DNA of 64,000 bases from Pelomonas aquatica. GTDB taxonomy: Bacteria > Pseudomonadota > Gammaproteobacteria > Burkholderiales > Burkholderiaceae_C. Shown piece by piece: positions 1 through 9,643 of this stretch. Numbering within the stretch: position 1 is the first letter of the stretch; every line of letters starts with the position of its first letter. The translations under genes were made by a program, and so were the position numbers. Location of the stretch: NCBI RefSeq assembly GCF_026712205.1, contig NZ_JAPPUW010000019.1:28183-92182 (forward strand), in the 5' to 3' direction. The notes below the pieces were generated by a model. That model saw only the letters and a program-made list of their open reading frames with translations. It had not been told where the DNA came from and searched no databases.

Positions 1-2856
1 CTCGATCAGGCGGCCGTAGAGGTCCAGCATGTCGGCGCCGTAGCGGTGCTTGCCGAAGAAGAAGTCCTGCGGGTCGGGCGTCTTGAAGTTGGTGATGTTC
101 AGGATGCCCACGTCCACCGCGCTCACGGTGACGATGGCCGGCTTGCCGGCCAGCTGGGGCACCTTGACGCCTACGCTCAGCGGCGTGGACGGCACGGCCT
201 TGGCCGGCGCGGTCAGCGTGAGCTTGGGCTTGCGGTCCTCGCGGTTCAGCGGCAGGTGCACCAGGCCCAGCGCGCGCGCCGGCGTCACGCGGTCGCCCTC
301 GCTGCCGGGGCGGAAGGCGGCGACCGTGATGTAGAGGTCGTGGCGGGCCCAGGCGGCATCCACCGGGATCTCCAGCGCCGTGCCCGAGGCCTTCACGGCC
401 ATGCGCCTGGCCCACAGCACCTTGTCGCCCTCCACCGTGACGATGGCCTCGCCATCGTGCGGCGGCTTGATGGCGAGCCTGGCCACGTCGCCCGGCTTGA
501 AGGGGGCGCCCTGCAGCTTGAGCTGCACGCGGTCGGGGCGGTTGCCGACGTCGTCGGCGTCCTGCGCGCCGTAGCCGGCGTAGAAGGCATAGCGCGTCGT
601 CAGCCTGGACTCGGGGTCGGTCAGCTCCAGCCGGTAGCGGCCCCAGCGCACGGGCAGGGCGATCTTGGTGCGGGCCGACAGTGCCAGCGTGCGTGCCTCC
701 ACCAGTTCGTCGGTGGTGTTGAAGCCCGAGTTCCAGCCGCGGCCGTCGTCATAACGCCAGTACCACTGGCGCTCCTCGTAGATGAGCTTGAGGTCCAGCG
801 CCTTGGCCGGCTTGAACCGGCCCTGGGTGTCCACGCGCACCAGCTCGAACTCGGCCAGCGCGCCCTCGGCGGCCACGTTGCGGTCGAACAGCGGGCGCAG
901 GCCCACCAGCACCGGCGCCGGCCACCAGACGCGCTCCAGCGTGCGCACCACCGGCCGGCCGCCGCTCTCCAGCAGGCTGAAGGCCGCACGCAGCTTCATC
1001 GGCGATTTGCGCTCGGCCAGCTGCGGCGTCAGCGTCATCTCGGCATGGCCCTGCCCGTCGAGGTCCTGGGCCTCCAGGTCCTGGCGGTTCCTGGCCTTGT
1101 CGTCGTCCAGCGTGCCGAAGATGAAGCCGGGCAGCTGCTGCGGCAGGGGGTTCAGCAGGCGCTCGCTGAAGGCGCTGGCCTGCAGCCGGTTGCCGGCGGC
1201 GGGGGCGCCGTAGAGATAGTCGCCCTGCACCTGCATGGGCAGCGCGCCGTCGCCCTGCATCGGGCCTTCGGCGGCCGTCAGCGCGAGCTTCATGCGCTCG
1301 GGCAGGAACTCCTCGACCTTGAAAGCCCATTGCGCATCCGGCGTCCTGGCCGCGGGGTCGATGCGGGCCTGGACCGTCCAGCCGCCGGTGGGCGCGTCGG
1401 CAGGCAGCGCGATGCCCTGCAGGTAGTAGCCGCTGCCCAACTTGCCGGGTTGGACGAGCTGCTCGACGAGCTTGCTGCCGTCGGGCTTCTTGACCGTGAC
1501 GGTGACGGGCAGCGGCTTGGGCAGGGGCTTGCCGTCGGCATCGCGCGCCAGCACCGACAGCTGGAAGTTTTCGCCGGGCCGGTACAGGTCGCGGCCGGCG
1601 TAGACGAAGAGCTTGTTGTTGCGCGAGGGGTAGCCGGTGGCCTCGAATTCGGTCAGGTCCAGCGCGGCGTCGCGCAGCGACAGCACGGACATTTCCTTGC
1701 CGTCGCGGCGCGCCAGCACCGCGCGGGCCTTGTCGCTGCTGCCGCTGAAGACCGTATGGCCATCGTCATCGCTCTGCGCCTGGGCCAGCACCTTGCCGGC
1801 GTCGTCCACCAGGCTCAGCTCGATGCCCGACATCGCCTTGCCGCTCTTCAGCGAGGTCGTGAACACGTCCAGCTGCGCGGCGTGGCGGCGCAGGTGCAGG
1901 CCGATGTCGGTCACGTAGTAGTGCGTGACCTGGTAGTCCCAGCCGAAGCGGCCGGGCGTGTTCATCACCGCGACATAGATGCCCGGCTCCTGCAGCGCCT
2001 TGATGCCCTCCACGGGCAGGAAGCTGACGTTGCGGCGGTTGGGCCGCGCATCGGTCGTGAAGCGGGTGATGTAGACGCTGTCGCTCATCGCGCGCAGCTC
2101 GTCCAGCACCCAGCCGCCGACGGTGCCCTTCAGGCGGCGCTGGTTGTCGCTGTAGCCGTCGTAGAAACAGTCTTCCTGGCAGTCGTCGGCGCCGGTGACC
2201 GGATTGACGCGCTTGCGAAGGCCGCCTACCTGCTCCAGGAAGGCCGGCAACGAGGCCGGCTTGATGCGCAGGAACTGCACGTCCACCTCGGGCGTGTTGA
2301 CCGTGACGATGGGCAGGCCGCCGTTCTGGCCGGCCGGCAGCACGAGGCCCTTGCTGGCGAAGTAGTAGCTGGCCGGCATGGCCTCGCTGACGGCCTCGCA
2401 GCCTTGCGGCGTCGCCAGCTTGGCGCCGCCGCGCGAGGCGATGTCGGCCTTCAGCGCGATACGGTAGCTGCGGTCGGGCGTGACATAGGGCAGGTAGAGC
2501 ACGCGTGGGTTGTCGGCCAGCACCCAGCGCGCGGCCAGCGGCTTGAAGCTGGTGTCGGCCGGGGGCGTCTTGCTGCCGTCGTCCCTGGCCTTGGGCGCGT
2601 CGCCCTCGCTGGCGGTCAGCAGAGCGCCGAAATCCTGCCTGGGGTTCAGCGGCTGCGTGAAGACGACCGCGATGGCGGGCGAGCCGTCGAAGAGGCGCGC
2701 CCTGCACTCGCTGAACGCGAAGGCCTGTTCGCTGCCGATCTCGGCGCTGCTGGGCAGGCCGGGCGCCTGGTGGCGCTGCCAGGCGAAATACCCCGCCACG
2801 GCCGCGCCGGCCACGAACACGGCCGCCGCGGCGGCCTTCACGATGCTGGATGCCAT
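1..2856 (-). CDS. alpha-2-macroglobulin family protein (5' part, runs off the window)
   Basis: The reverse strand is open for 952 codons from an ATG at 2856 to the window edge, so only the N-terminal half or so is visible. The start MASSIVKAAAAAVFVAGAA gives one membrane-spanning anchor (residues 5-24) and no lipobox cysteine. What follows is a chain of beta-sandwich (MG) domains typical of bacterial YfhM/MagD-type macroglobulins, for example the segments 'LFVYAGRDLYRPGENFQLSV' and 'TGGWTVQARIDPAARTPDAQ'. Such proteins act in the periplasm as broad protease traps, often with penicillin-binding protein 1C. The thioester motif CxEQ would lie beyond the window, so it cannot be checked. A purine-rich Shine-Dalgarno (GGGAGGGGA) lies just upstream of the ATG. 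The rightward open frame over the same bases has arginine/histidine-rich, non-protein-like composition and is rejected. Confidence 0.9.
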   Translation of the reverse strand, partial: MASSIVKAAAAAVFVAGAAVAGYFAWQRHQAPGLPSSAEIGSEQAFAFSECRARLFDGSPAIAVVFTQPLNPRQDFGALLTASEGDAPKARDDGSKTPPADTSFKPLAARWVLADNPRVLYLPYVTPDRSYRIALKADIASRGGAKLATPQGCEAVSEAMPASYYFASKGLVLPAGQNGGLPIVTVNTPEVDVQFLRIKPASLPAFLEQVGGLRKRVNPVTGADDCQEDCFYDGYSDNQRRLKGTVGGWVLDELRAMSDSVYITRFTTDARPNRRNVSFLPVEGIKALQEPGIYVAVMNTPGRFGWDYQVTHYYVTDIGLHLRRHAAQLDVFTTSLKSGKAMSGIELSLVDDAGKVLAQAQSDDDGHTVFSGSSDKARAVLARRDGKEMSVLSLRDAALDLTEFEATGYPSRNNKLFVYAGRDLYRPGENFQLSVLARDADGKPLPKPLPVTVTVKKPDGSKLVEQLVQPGKLGSGYYLQGIALPADAPTGGWTVQARIDPAARTPDAQWAFKVEEFLPERMKLALTAAEGPMQGDGALPMQVQGDYLYGAPAAGNRLQASAFSERLLNPLPQQLPGFIFGTLDDDKARNRQDLEAQDLDGQGHAEMTLTPQLAERKSPMKLRAAFSLLESGGRPVVRTLERVWWPAPVLVGLRPLFDRNVAAEGALAEFELVRVDTQGRFKPAKALDLKLIYEERQWYWRYDDGRGWNSGFNTTDELVEARTLALSARTKIALPVRWGRYRLELTDPESRLTTRYAFYAGYGAQDADDVGNRPDRVQLKLQGAPFKPGDVARLAIKPPHDGEAIVTVEGDKVLWARRMAVKASGTALEIPVDAAWARHDLYITVAAFRPGSEGDRVTPARALGLVHLPLNREDRKPKLTLTAPAKAVPSTPLSVGVKVPQLAGKPAIVTVSAVDVGILNITNFKTPDPQDFFFGKHRYGADMLDLYGRLIE

Positions 2857-2931
2857 CCGAGTCCCCTCCCTGGGTGCGCAGGGAGTGTAGGGAGGCTCGG
2901 CGGCGGATTCGGACGGAGAAATTCCCCAGGT

Positions 2932-3063
2932 TCAGCGCAGCGGCGCCTGCATGGACAGCAGCGCGCCCAGCTGGCCGGTCTCGGGCGTGTCCAGCGTCAG
3001 AACGAAGCCCAGCAGCGACACCAGCAGCGTGGCGGCGAACCTGAGGCGGGCGAGCGTGAGCAT
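2932..3063 (-). CDS. possible small membrane protein (43 aa)
   Basis: A 43-codon frame from ATG 3063 encodes a peptide with a basic start (MLTLARLRF), one hydrophobic stretch (AATLLVSLLGFVLTL) and a short polar tail. It lies between the alpha-2-macroglobulin gene and the AraC gene, on their strand. The Shine-Dalgarno is weak and I recognise no family. It could be a real single-pass small protein or a chance frame; I report it only because the membrane segment looks protein-like. Confidence 0.28.
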   Translation of the reverse strand: MLTLARLRFAATLLVSLLGFVLTLDTPETGQLGALLSMQAPLR

Positions 3064-3140
3064 GGCGCGATGGTGGACCACGGCGCGGCCCGGCGCGCCC
3101 CCTAACTTGCTGGTGAATGCTGACGGCGTGGTGGCAGCAG

Positions 3141-4046
3141 TCAGCGGCCGCCGAGGGCGCGCCGCAACTGGCCCGGCGTCGCGCCGACGCCGGCCTTGAA
3201 GCGCTGGCTCAGGTGGCTGGCGCCCGCATAGCCGCAGGCGGCGGCGATGTCGGCCAGCGGCAGCGCGCTGCCGCGCAGCAGCGCACGGGCGCGGTCCAGG
3301 CGGCGCGTGGCCACCCAGTCGTGCACCGTGCAGCCCATGGACGCGCGGAACATGCGCGCGAAGTGGAACTCCGACAGATGGGCCTCGGCGGCCAGGCGCG
3401 GCAGGCTCAGGTCGGCCTGGTCCAGATGGGCGTCGACAAAGGCCAGCACGCGCCGCCGCGCCGTGCCCGACAGGCCGCCGGCGCCGCCGCGTTCGGCGCG
3501 CTCGCGCAGCCTCGGCCTTGCCGCCTGCAGCACGAGGCGGTCCAGCGCGGCCTGGCTCAGCGCGTCGATGCGCAGGCGCTCGGCCGGGTCCTGCCAGTCC
3601 AGTGCGGCGACGCCCTTGGCCCAGGCGGCCAGCACGGCGTCCGCGCCGAAGATGCGCTGCTCCAGCGTGAAGGCGCGCGGCTCGGCGTCCAGCAGGCGCA
3701 CGACGCGGTGGCCCCAAGCCTCGGCCGACAGATAGAGGTGGACGAAGCGCAGCGGCCCGGCGACGTTCCAGCGCGATTCGTGCTCGGCCGGCAGCACGCA
3801 GTGGCAGCCTGGCGAGCCGGTCTGGCCGGGCGTGTCGACGAGGTGGGTCGCATGCCCGCCCTGCAGGTAGACCGACAGCGTGTGGTGGCCCGGCCGCCGG
3901 TAGTCGATGCGGCCGCCGTGGTTGCACCACTGCACCAGGCGCAGGCCGTCGGCGAGCGCGAGCTCGCGCTCGCGGCGCGCGCTGGAGCGGCCCAGCACAT
4001 CGAAGACGGGCTGGTGGGTGGTGGCGCCGGCGGTCGGGTTGGCCAT
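3141..4046 (-). CDS. AraC-family transcriptional regulator
   Basis: The 301-residue product has an N-terminal cupin-like sensing region (residues about 15-130, with 'GHHTLSVYLQGG') and a C-terminal double helix-turn-helix (about 200-300). The C-terminal part shows AraC signatures: 'LPRLAAEAHLSEFHFARMF', 'DRARALLRGSALPLADIAAA' and 'CGYAGASHLSQRFKAGVGAT'. Length is normal for the family. It is divergent from the DMT exporter at 4148, with about 100 bases between the starts, so it may regulate that exporter; this is inference from position. The ligand cannot be read from sequence. Confidence 0.93.
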   Translation of the reverse strand: MANPTAGATTHQPVFDVLGRSSARRERELALADGLRLVQWCNHGGRIDYRRPGHHTLSVYLQGGHATHLVDTPGQTGSPGCHCVLPAEHESRWNVAGPLRFVHLYLSAEAWGHRVVRLLDAEPRAFTLEQRIFGADAVLAAWAKGVAALDWQDPAERLRIDALSQAALDRLVLQAARPRLRERAERGGAGGLSGTARRRVLAFVDAHLDQADLSLPRLAAEAHLSEFHFARMFRASMGCTVHDWVATRRLDRARALLRGSALPLADIAAACGYAGASHLSQRFKAGVGATPGQLRRALGGR

Positions 4047-4147
4047 GGCGCGATGCTAGGGCCGAAGCCCGTGCCGGGGCTGGCGCGGGGGCAAGGATGC
4101 GCAGGAATCTGCAATCGCGCCGTCGGCCGCCGCGCGATGCTGGTGGC

Positions 4148-5059
4148 ATGAATGCCTTGCTCTACCTGCTCGTCGTGCTGATCTGGGGCACGACCTGGAT
4201 CGCGCTGAAATGGCAGCTCGGGCCCGTGCCCATCGCGCTGTCCATCGCCTACCGCTTCGGCCTGGCGGCGCTGCTGCTGTTCGCGTGGCTGATCTGGCGG
4301 CGCCAGCTCCTCGTGCCGCGCGGCCGGGCGCGCGCGTGGGTGCTGGCCCAGGGCCTGTGCCTGTTCTGCCTGAACTTCGTCTGCTTCCTGAACGCCAGCC
4401 GGACGGTGGCCAGCGGCCTCGTGGCCGTCGTGTTTTCCAGCGCGGCGCTGTGGAATGCGCTGCTGGCCCGCGTCGTGCACGGCCGCGCCATCGCGCCCCA
4501 GGTGCTGGCCGGCGGCGCGCTGGGGCTGGCGGGGCTGGTGCTGCTGTTCTGGCCGGAGATCAGCGCCGGCCATGCCAGTGCGGCCGGCCTGGCCTGGGCG
4601 CTGGGCGGCACGCTGTGCTTCTCGACCGGCAACCTGCTGTCGGCCGCGCTGCAGGCCCGGGGCCTGAAGCCGGTGCAGACCAATGCCTGGGGCATGGCCG
4701 TCGGCACGGCCATCCTGCTGGGCCATGCGCTCGTGACGGGCGCGCCGCTGGTGTTCGACGCCAGCCCGCGCTATGTCGGTGCGCTGCTCTACCTCGCCGT
4801 CCCGGGCTCGGTCATCGGCTTCACGGCCTATCTGACGCTGGTGGGGCGGCTGGGGCCGGAGCGGGCGGCCTACAGCACGGTGCTGTTCCCGGTCGTCGCG
4901 CTGAACGTGTCGGCCTGGGCCGAGGGCTACCGCTGGACGGCGCCGGCGCTGCTGGGGCTGCTGCTGGTGATGGCCGGCAATGTGCTGGTGTTCAGGAAGA
5001 AGCCGGCGTCCGGCGCTTCTCCAGCAAGGCCATCGCCTCGCCCACCAGCCCGCGCCTGA
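4148..5059 (+). CDS. DMT-superfamily transporter (EamA domains)
   Basis: The 303-residue protein has about ten hydrophobic segments in two EamA repeats, starting MNALLYLLVVLIWGTTWIAL, the classic first helix of drug/metabolite exporters. I chose ATG 4148 because the frame upstream codes for a basic non-membrane stretch. It is probably an inner-membrane exporter of amino acids or small metabolites; the substrate is unknown. The 3' end overlaps the 3' end of livM (which ends at 4992 on the other strand) by 68 bases, a convergent overlap. The AraC gene upstream is divergent. Confidence 0.88.
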   Translation: MNALLYLLVVLIWGTTWIALKWQLGPVPIALSIAYRFGLAALLLFAWLIWRRQLLVPRGRARAWVLAQGLCLFCLNFVCFLNASRTVASGLVAVVFSSAALWNALLARVVHGRAIAPQVLAGGALGLAGLVLLFWPEISAGHASAAGLAWALGGTLCFSTGNLLSAALQARGLKPVQTNAWGMAVGTAILLGHALVTGAPLVFDASPRYVGALLYLAVPGSVIGFTAYLTLVGRLGPERAAYSTVLFPVVALNVSAWAEGYRWTAPALLGLLLVMAGNVLVFRKKPASGASPARPSPRPPARA

Positions 5060-5975
5060 AGGCCAGCACGCAGACGATGAAGATCAGCCCGGTCACGAGG
5101 CTGACCGATTCGCCCAGGCCCTGGAACCAGGCCACGCCGGTCAGGTCGGCCAGCAGGTTGCCGAGGTCGCCGATCTTGTTCTCCAGCGCGATGATGACCA
5201 GCGCGCCCGCCATCGGGCCGACGAGGGTGCCCATGCCGCCCACCAGCGTCATCAGGATGACCAGGCCGGAGGTGGTCCAGATCGCGTCGGTCAGCGTCGC
5301 GAAGCCCAGCACCAGGGTCTTGGTGGCCCCGGCCAGGCCGGCCAGCGCGGCGGACAGCACGAAGGCCAGCAGCTTGAACTGGGCCGTGTCATAGCCCAGC
5401 GACGTGGCGCGGGCCTCGTTCTCGCGGATGGAGGTCAGCACCTGGCCGAAGGGCGAATGCACGATGCGGTAGATGAGCCAGAACGCGGCGATGAAGATGC
5501 CGAGCACGACGTAGAACAGCACCAGGTCGTTGTCCAGGCTCAGGCCGAGGAAGCTGCCGCGCGGCACCGACTGCAGGCCGTCCTCGCCGCCGGTGAAGGG
5601 CGCCTGCAGGAAGAAGAAGTACAGCATCTGCGCCAGCGCGAGCGTGATCATCGAGAAGTAGATGCCCGAGCGCCGGATGGCCAGCAGCCCGAACGCCAGG
5701 CCGACGACGGCCGCGCCGCCCGTGCCCAGCAGCAGGCCCACCGGCGTGGGCAGGCCCCAGACCTTGAGCGCATGGCCGCACACATAGGCCGCCGTGCCGA
5801 GGAAGGCCGCATGGCCGAAGGACAGCAGGCCGGTGAAGCCCACCAGCAGGTTGAAGGCGCAGGCGAACAGCGCGTAGCACAGCACCTTCATGACGAAGAC
5901 GGGGTAGGCGCCGAGCGCCGGCAGCAGCGCGATGCCGACGAAAAGGGCGGCGTAGCCAACGAGCTTCTTGTTCAT
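4992..5975 (-). CDS. livM: branched-chain amino acid ABC transporter permease LivM (system 1)
   Basis: The 327-residue inner-membrane permease carries the LivM signatures 'NLLVGFTGLLSFGHAAFLGT' and 'SIRENEARATSLGYDTAQFK' (the cytoplasmic EAA-like loop that docks the ATPases). It forms the channel with LivH for high-affinity uptake of leucine, isoleucine, valine or similar substrates. Its start ATG at 5975 overlaps the livH stop by four bases (ATGA), so the two are translationally coupled. It is the last gene of the leftward Liv operon. Confidence 0.93.
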   Translation of the reverse strand: MNKKLVGYAALFVGIALLPALGAYPVFVMKVLCYALFACAFNLLVGFTGLLSFGHAAFLGTAAYVCGHALKVWGLPTPVGLLLGTGGAAVVGLAFGLLAIRRSGIYFSMITLALAQMLYFFFLQAPFTGGEDGLQSVPRGSFLGLSLDNDLVLFYVVLGIFIAAFWLIYRIVHSPFGQVLTSIRENEARATSLGYDTAQFKLLAFVLSAALAGLAGATKTLVLGFATLTDAIWTTSGLVILMTLVGGMGTLVGPMAGALVIIALENKIGDLGNLLADLTGVAWFQGLGESVSLVTGLIFIVCVLAFRRGLVGEAMALLEKRRTPASS

Positions 5976-6859
5976 TTCTCTTTGCCGAACAGGCCAGCGG
6001 GGCGCACCAGCAAGACGATGGCCATGACGACGAAGACGACCGTGTTGGACGCCTCGGGATAGAAGACCTTGGTCAGCCCCTCGACCAGGCCGAGGCCCAG
6101 GCCGGTCAGGATGGAGCCGAGGATGGAGCCCATGCCGCCGATGACGACGACGGCGAAGACCACGATGATGAGGTTGGAGCCCATCAGCGCCGACACCTGC
6201 AGGATGGGCGCGGCCAGCACGCCGGCGAAGGCCGCCAGCGCCACGCCGCCGGCATAGGTCAGCGTGACCATGCGCGGCACATTGATGCCGAAGGCCTGTA
6301 CGAGCTTGGGGTTCTCGGTGCCGGCGCGCAGCTTGGCGCCCAGCGAGGTCTTCTCGATCAGTGCCCACACGGCGAAGCAGACCACCAGCGACGCGGCGAC
6401 GACCCAGCCGCGGTAGTTGGGCAGGATCATGAAGCCGAGGTTGGTGGCGCCGGCGAGCTGGTCGGGCACCGAGTAGGGCTGGCCGGACACGCCGTAGACC
6501 GAGCGGAACACACCCTCGATGACGAGGGTGATGCCGAAGGTCAGCAGCAGGCCGTAGAGGTGGTCCAGCTTGTAGAGCCACTGCAGCATCGTGCGCTCGA
6601 TGACGATGCCGATGAGTCCGACGGCGAGCGGCGCGAGGCCGAGCATGAACCAGTAGTTCAGGCCCAGGTATTCCAGCCCCATCCAGGCGAAGAAGGCCCC
6701 CATCATGTACAGCGCTCCGTGGGCGAAGTTGATGATGTTGAGCATGCCGAAGATGACCGCCAGGCCCAGCGACAGCATCGCGTAGAACGAGCCGTTGACC
6801 AGGCCGAGCAGCAGCTGGCCCAAGAGGGCCGGCAGGGGAATACCGAAGAACTCAGTCAT
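5972..6859 (-). CDS. livH: branched-chain amino acid ABC transporter permease LivH (system 1)
   Basis: The 295-residue permease begins MTEFFGIPLPALLGQLLLGL and carries the LivH hallmark 'FGMLNIINFAHGALYMMGAF' near residues 36-55. It pairs with LivM as the transmembrane heterodimer. It follows the binding-protein gene by 20 bases and overlaps livM by ATGA. Length and helix pattern are normal. Confidence 0.93.
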   Translation of the reverse strand: MTEFFGIPLPALLGQLLLGLVNGSFYAMLSLGLAVIFGMLNIINFAHGALYMMGAFFAWMGLEYLGLNYWFMLGLAPLAVGLIGIVIERTMLQWLYKLDHLYGLLLTFGITLVIEGVFRSVYGVSGQPYSVPDQLAGATNLGFMILPNYRGWVVAASLVVCFAVWALIEKTSLGAKLRAGTENPKLVQAFGINVPRMVTLTYAGGVALAAFAGVLAAPILQVSALMGSNLIIVVFAVVVIGGMGSILGSILTGLGLGLVEGLTKVFYPEASNTVVFVVMAIVLLVRPAGLFGKEK

Positions 6860-6879
6860 CGCGCAGCGCTCTCAGCGGA

Positions 6880-8076
6880 TCACTTCTTGACCAGGGGGCA
6901 CTTGGAATCGGCCAGCTTGGTGAAGGCCTCGTCGCCCGGGATGCGCGTCACGACCTTGTAGTAGTCCCAGGGCTCGGTCGACTCCTTGGCCGACTTCACC
7001 TGCATCAGGAACATGTCGTGGATGCCGCGGCCGTCTTCCTTGCGGATCGTGCCCTTGGTGTAGAAGTCGTTGATCGGCGTGGCCTTCATCCTGGCCAGGA
7101 CCTTGTCGGCGTCGTCGGTCTTCAGCGCGTCGACGGCCTGCAGATAGTGGGTCACGGCCGAGTAGTCGGCGGCCTGCAGCGACGAGGGCATGCGCTTCAT
7201 CTTCTCGAAGAAGCGGCGGCTCCAGGCGCGGGCCTCGGGGCTCTGGTTCCAGTACCAGGAGTCGGTCAGGTACATGCCCTCGGTCGTCTTCAGGCCCAGC
7301 GAGTGGATGTCGTTGATGAACATCAGCAGGCCGGCGAGCTTCATGCCCTTGGTGATGCCGAACTCGTTGGCGGCCTTGACCGCGTTGATCGCGTCGCCGC
7401 CGGCATTGGCCAGGCCCAGGATCTGCGCGCCCGAGCTCTGGGCCTGCAGCAGGAAGCTGGAGAAGTCGCTGGCGTTGAGTGGATGCTTGACGCTGCCCTT
7501 GACCGTGCCGCCGCTCTTGGCCACGACGGCGGCCGTGTCGGCCTGCAGCGCCGCGCCGAAGGCGTAGTCGGCGGTCAGGAAGAACCAGGTCTTGCCGCCG
7601 GCCTTGGTCACGGCCGCGCCGGTGCCGTTGGCCAGGGCCACCGTGTCGTAGGCGTAGTGGATGGTGTAGGGCGTGCAGTTGGCGTTGGTCAGCGCCGAGC
7701 TGCCGGCGCCGATGGAGATGAAGGGTTTCTTCTTCTCGGCGGCCACGGTGGCCATGGCCAGGTTGGCGCCGGAGTTGGTGCCGCCGATCAGCACGTCCAG
7801 GCCCTGGGTGTCGATCCACTCGCGCGCCTTGGCGGAGGCGACGTCGGCCTTGTTCTGATGGTCGGCGAAGATGAACTCGATCTTCTTGCCGGCGGCCATG
7901 CCCTTCATGTCGGCGATGGCCATCTTGATGGCCTCCACGCCGCCGGCGCCGTCGATGTCGGCATAGACGCTGGACATGTCGGTCAGGAAGCCGACCTTGA
8001 TGACGTCGCCCGAGACCTGCGCCTGGGCAGCGAGGCCACAGCTGGCGAGAGTGGCGGCTATGAGAGTCTTCTTCAT
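6880..8076 (-). CDS. livJ: branched-chain amino acid ABC transporter substrate-binding protein
   Basis: The 398-residue periplasmic protein has a clean signal peptide (MKKTLIAATLASCGLAAQAQ, cut after AQA). It then has the Leu/Ile/Val-binding fold of the Peripla_BP_6 type, with 'VIKVGFLTDMSSVYADIDG' at the start of the mature part and 'DVLIGGTNSGANLAMATVAA' in the first lobe. This is the only binding protein in the Liv cluster although two LivH/LivM pairs are present. The ABC-type receptors of this family also serve aromatic acids, amides or urea, so the ligand is not certain. Confidence 0.92.
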   Translation of the reverse strand: MKKTLIAATLASCGLAAQAQVSGDVIKVGFLTDMSSVYADIDGAGGVEAIKMAIADMKGMAAGKKIEFIFADHQNKADVASAKAREWIDTQGLDVLIGGTNSGANLAMATVAAEKKKPFISIGAGSSALTNANCTPYTIHYAYDTVALANGTGAAVTKAGGKTWFFLTADYAFGAALQADTAAVVAKSGGTVKGSVKHPLNASDFSSFLLQAQSSGAQILGLANAGGDAINAVKAANEFGITKGMKLAGLLMFINDIHSLGLKTTEGMYLTDSWYWNQSPEARAWSRRFFEKMKRMPSSLQAADYSAVTHYLQAVDALKTDDADKVLARMKATPINDFYTKGTIRKEDGRGIHDMFLMQVKSAKESTEPWDYYKVVTRIPGDEAFTKLADSKCPLVKK

Positions 8077-8099
8077 GGTGTCTCCAGGGGGTTGTCGGG

Positions 8100-8812
8100 T
8101 TAGACGCTGAGCAGCTCGTCCAGCTTGTCCTGGTGGGCGGGCAGTTCGGCGGCGGGGAAGGACAGCACGACCTCGCCGTGCTCGATGACGATGAAATGGT
8201 CGGCCAGCGGTGCCGCGAAGCGGAAGTTCTGCTCCACCATGACGATGGTGAAGCCCTGCTTCTTCAGCTCGCGGATCATGCGGGCCAGGGCCTGGACGAT
8301 GACGGGGGCCAGGCCTTCGGAGATCTCGTCCAGCAGCAGGATGTCGGCCCCAGTACGCAGGATGCGCGCGACGGCCAGCATCTGCTGCTCCCCGCCCGAC
8401 AGCCGCGTGCCGGGGCTGTGGCGGCGCTCCGCGAGGTTGGGGAACATCGCGTAGATCTCCTGCTCCGACATCAGCTTGCCGCGCTTGACCTTGAGCGGCG
8501 GCGGCAGGCGCAGGTTCTCCTCGGTCGTCAGCGACGCGAAGATGCCGCGCTCCTCGGGGCAGTAGCCCAGGCCCAGCTGCGCGACGCGGTGCGTGGACAG
8601 GCCGATGGCCTCCTCGCCGTGGATCTTGATCGAGCCCTTGCGGGCGCCGGTCAGGCCCATGATGGCGCGCAGCGTCGTCGTGCGGCCCGCGCCGTTGCGG
8701 CCCAGCAGCGTGACGACCTGGCCGGGCTGCACGTTCAGGTTGATGCCGTGCAGGATGTGGCTTTCGCCGTACCAGGCGTGGAGGTCCTTGATTTCAAGCG
8801 CTGGCGTTGCCA

Positions 8813-8813
<1 letters not shown>
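8100..8813 (-). CDS. livF: branched-chain amino acid ABC transporter ATPase LivF (Walker A Lys replaced by Arg)
   Basis: The 237-residue ATPase starts at ATG 8813, sharing one base with the livG stop (TGATG). It has the ABC signature 'RLSGGEQQMLAVARIL', Walker B 'ADILLLDEISEGLAP' and an H-loop position reading 'VMVEQNF', normal for LivF. The Walker A loop, however, reads GRNGAGRT (residues 38-45). The catalytic lysine is arginine, encoded by CGC at 8682-8684, not a simple one-base change from AAG. Lysine at this place contacts the ATP beta/gamma phosphates, so this site may bind or hydrolyse ATP poorly while the partner LivG (intact GKT) works. A lineage-wide natural variant is also possible. 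Confidence 0.92.
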
Positions 8814-9583
<770 letters not shown>

Positions 9584-9643
9584 GGACTTGGGGGTTGGCT
9601 GCGCGACTCTAGGGCTTGAAACCTGACACTGGCTTACGGGCAT

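Noticed and set aside
46..3105. Rightward 1019-codon open frame
   Set aside because: It lies opposite the alpha-2-macroglobulin gene and is a GC-bias shadow: arginine/histidine/glutamine-rich, no domain, while the reverse strand gives clean macroglobulin homology running off the edge.
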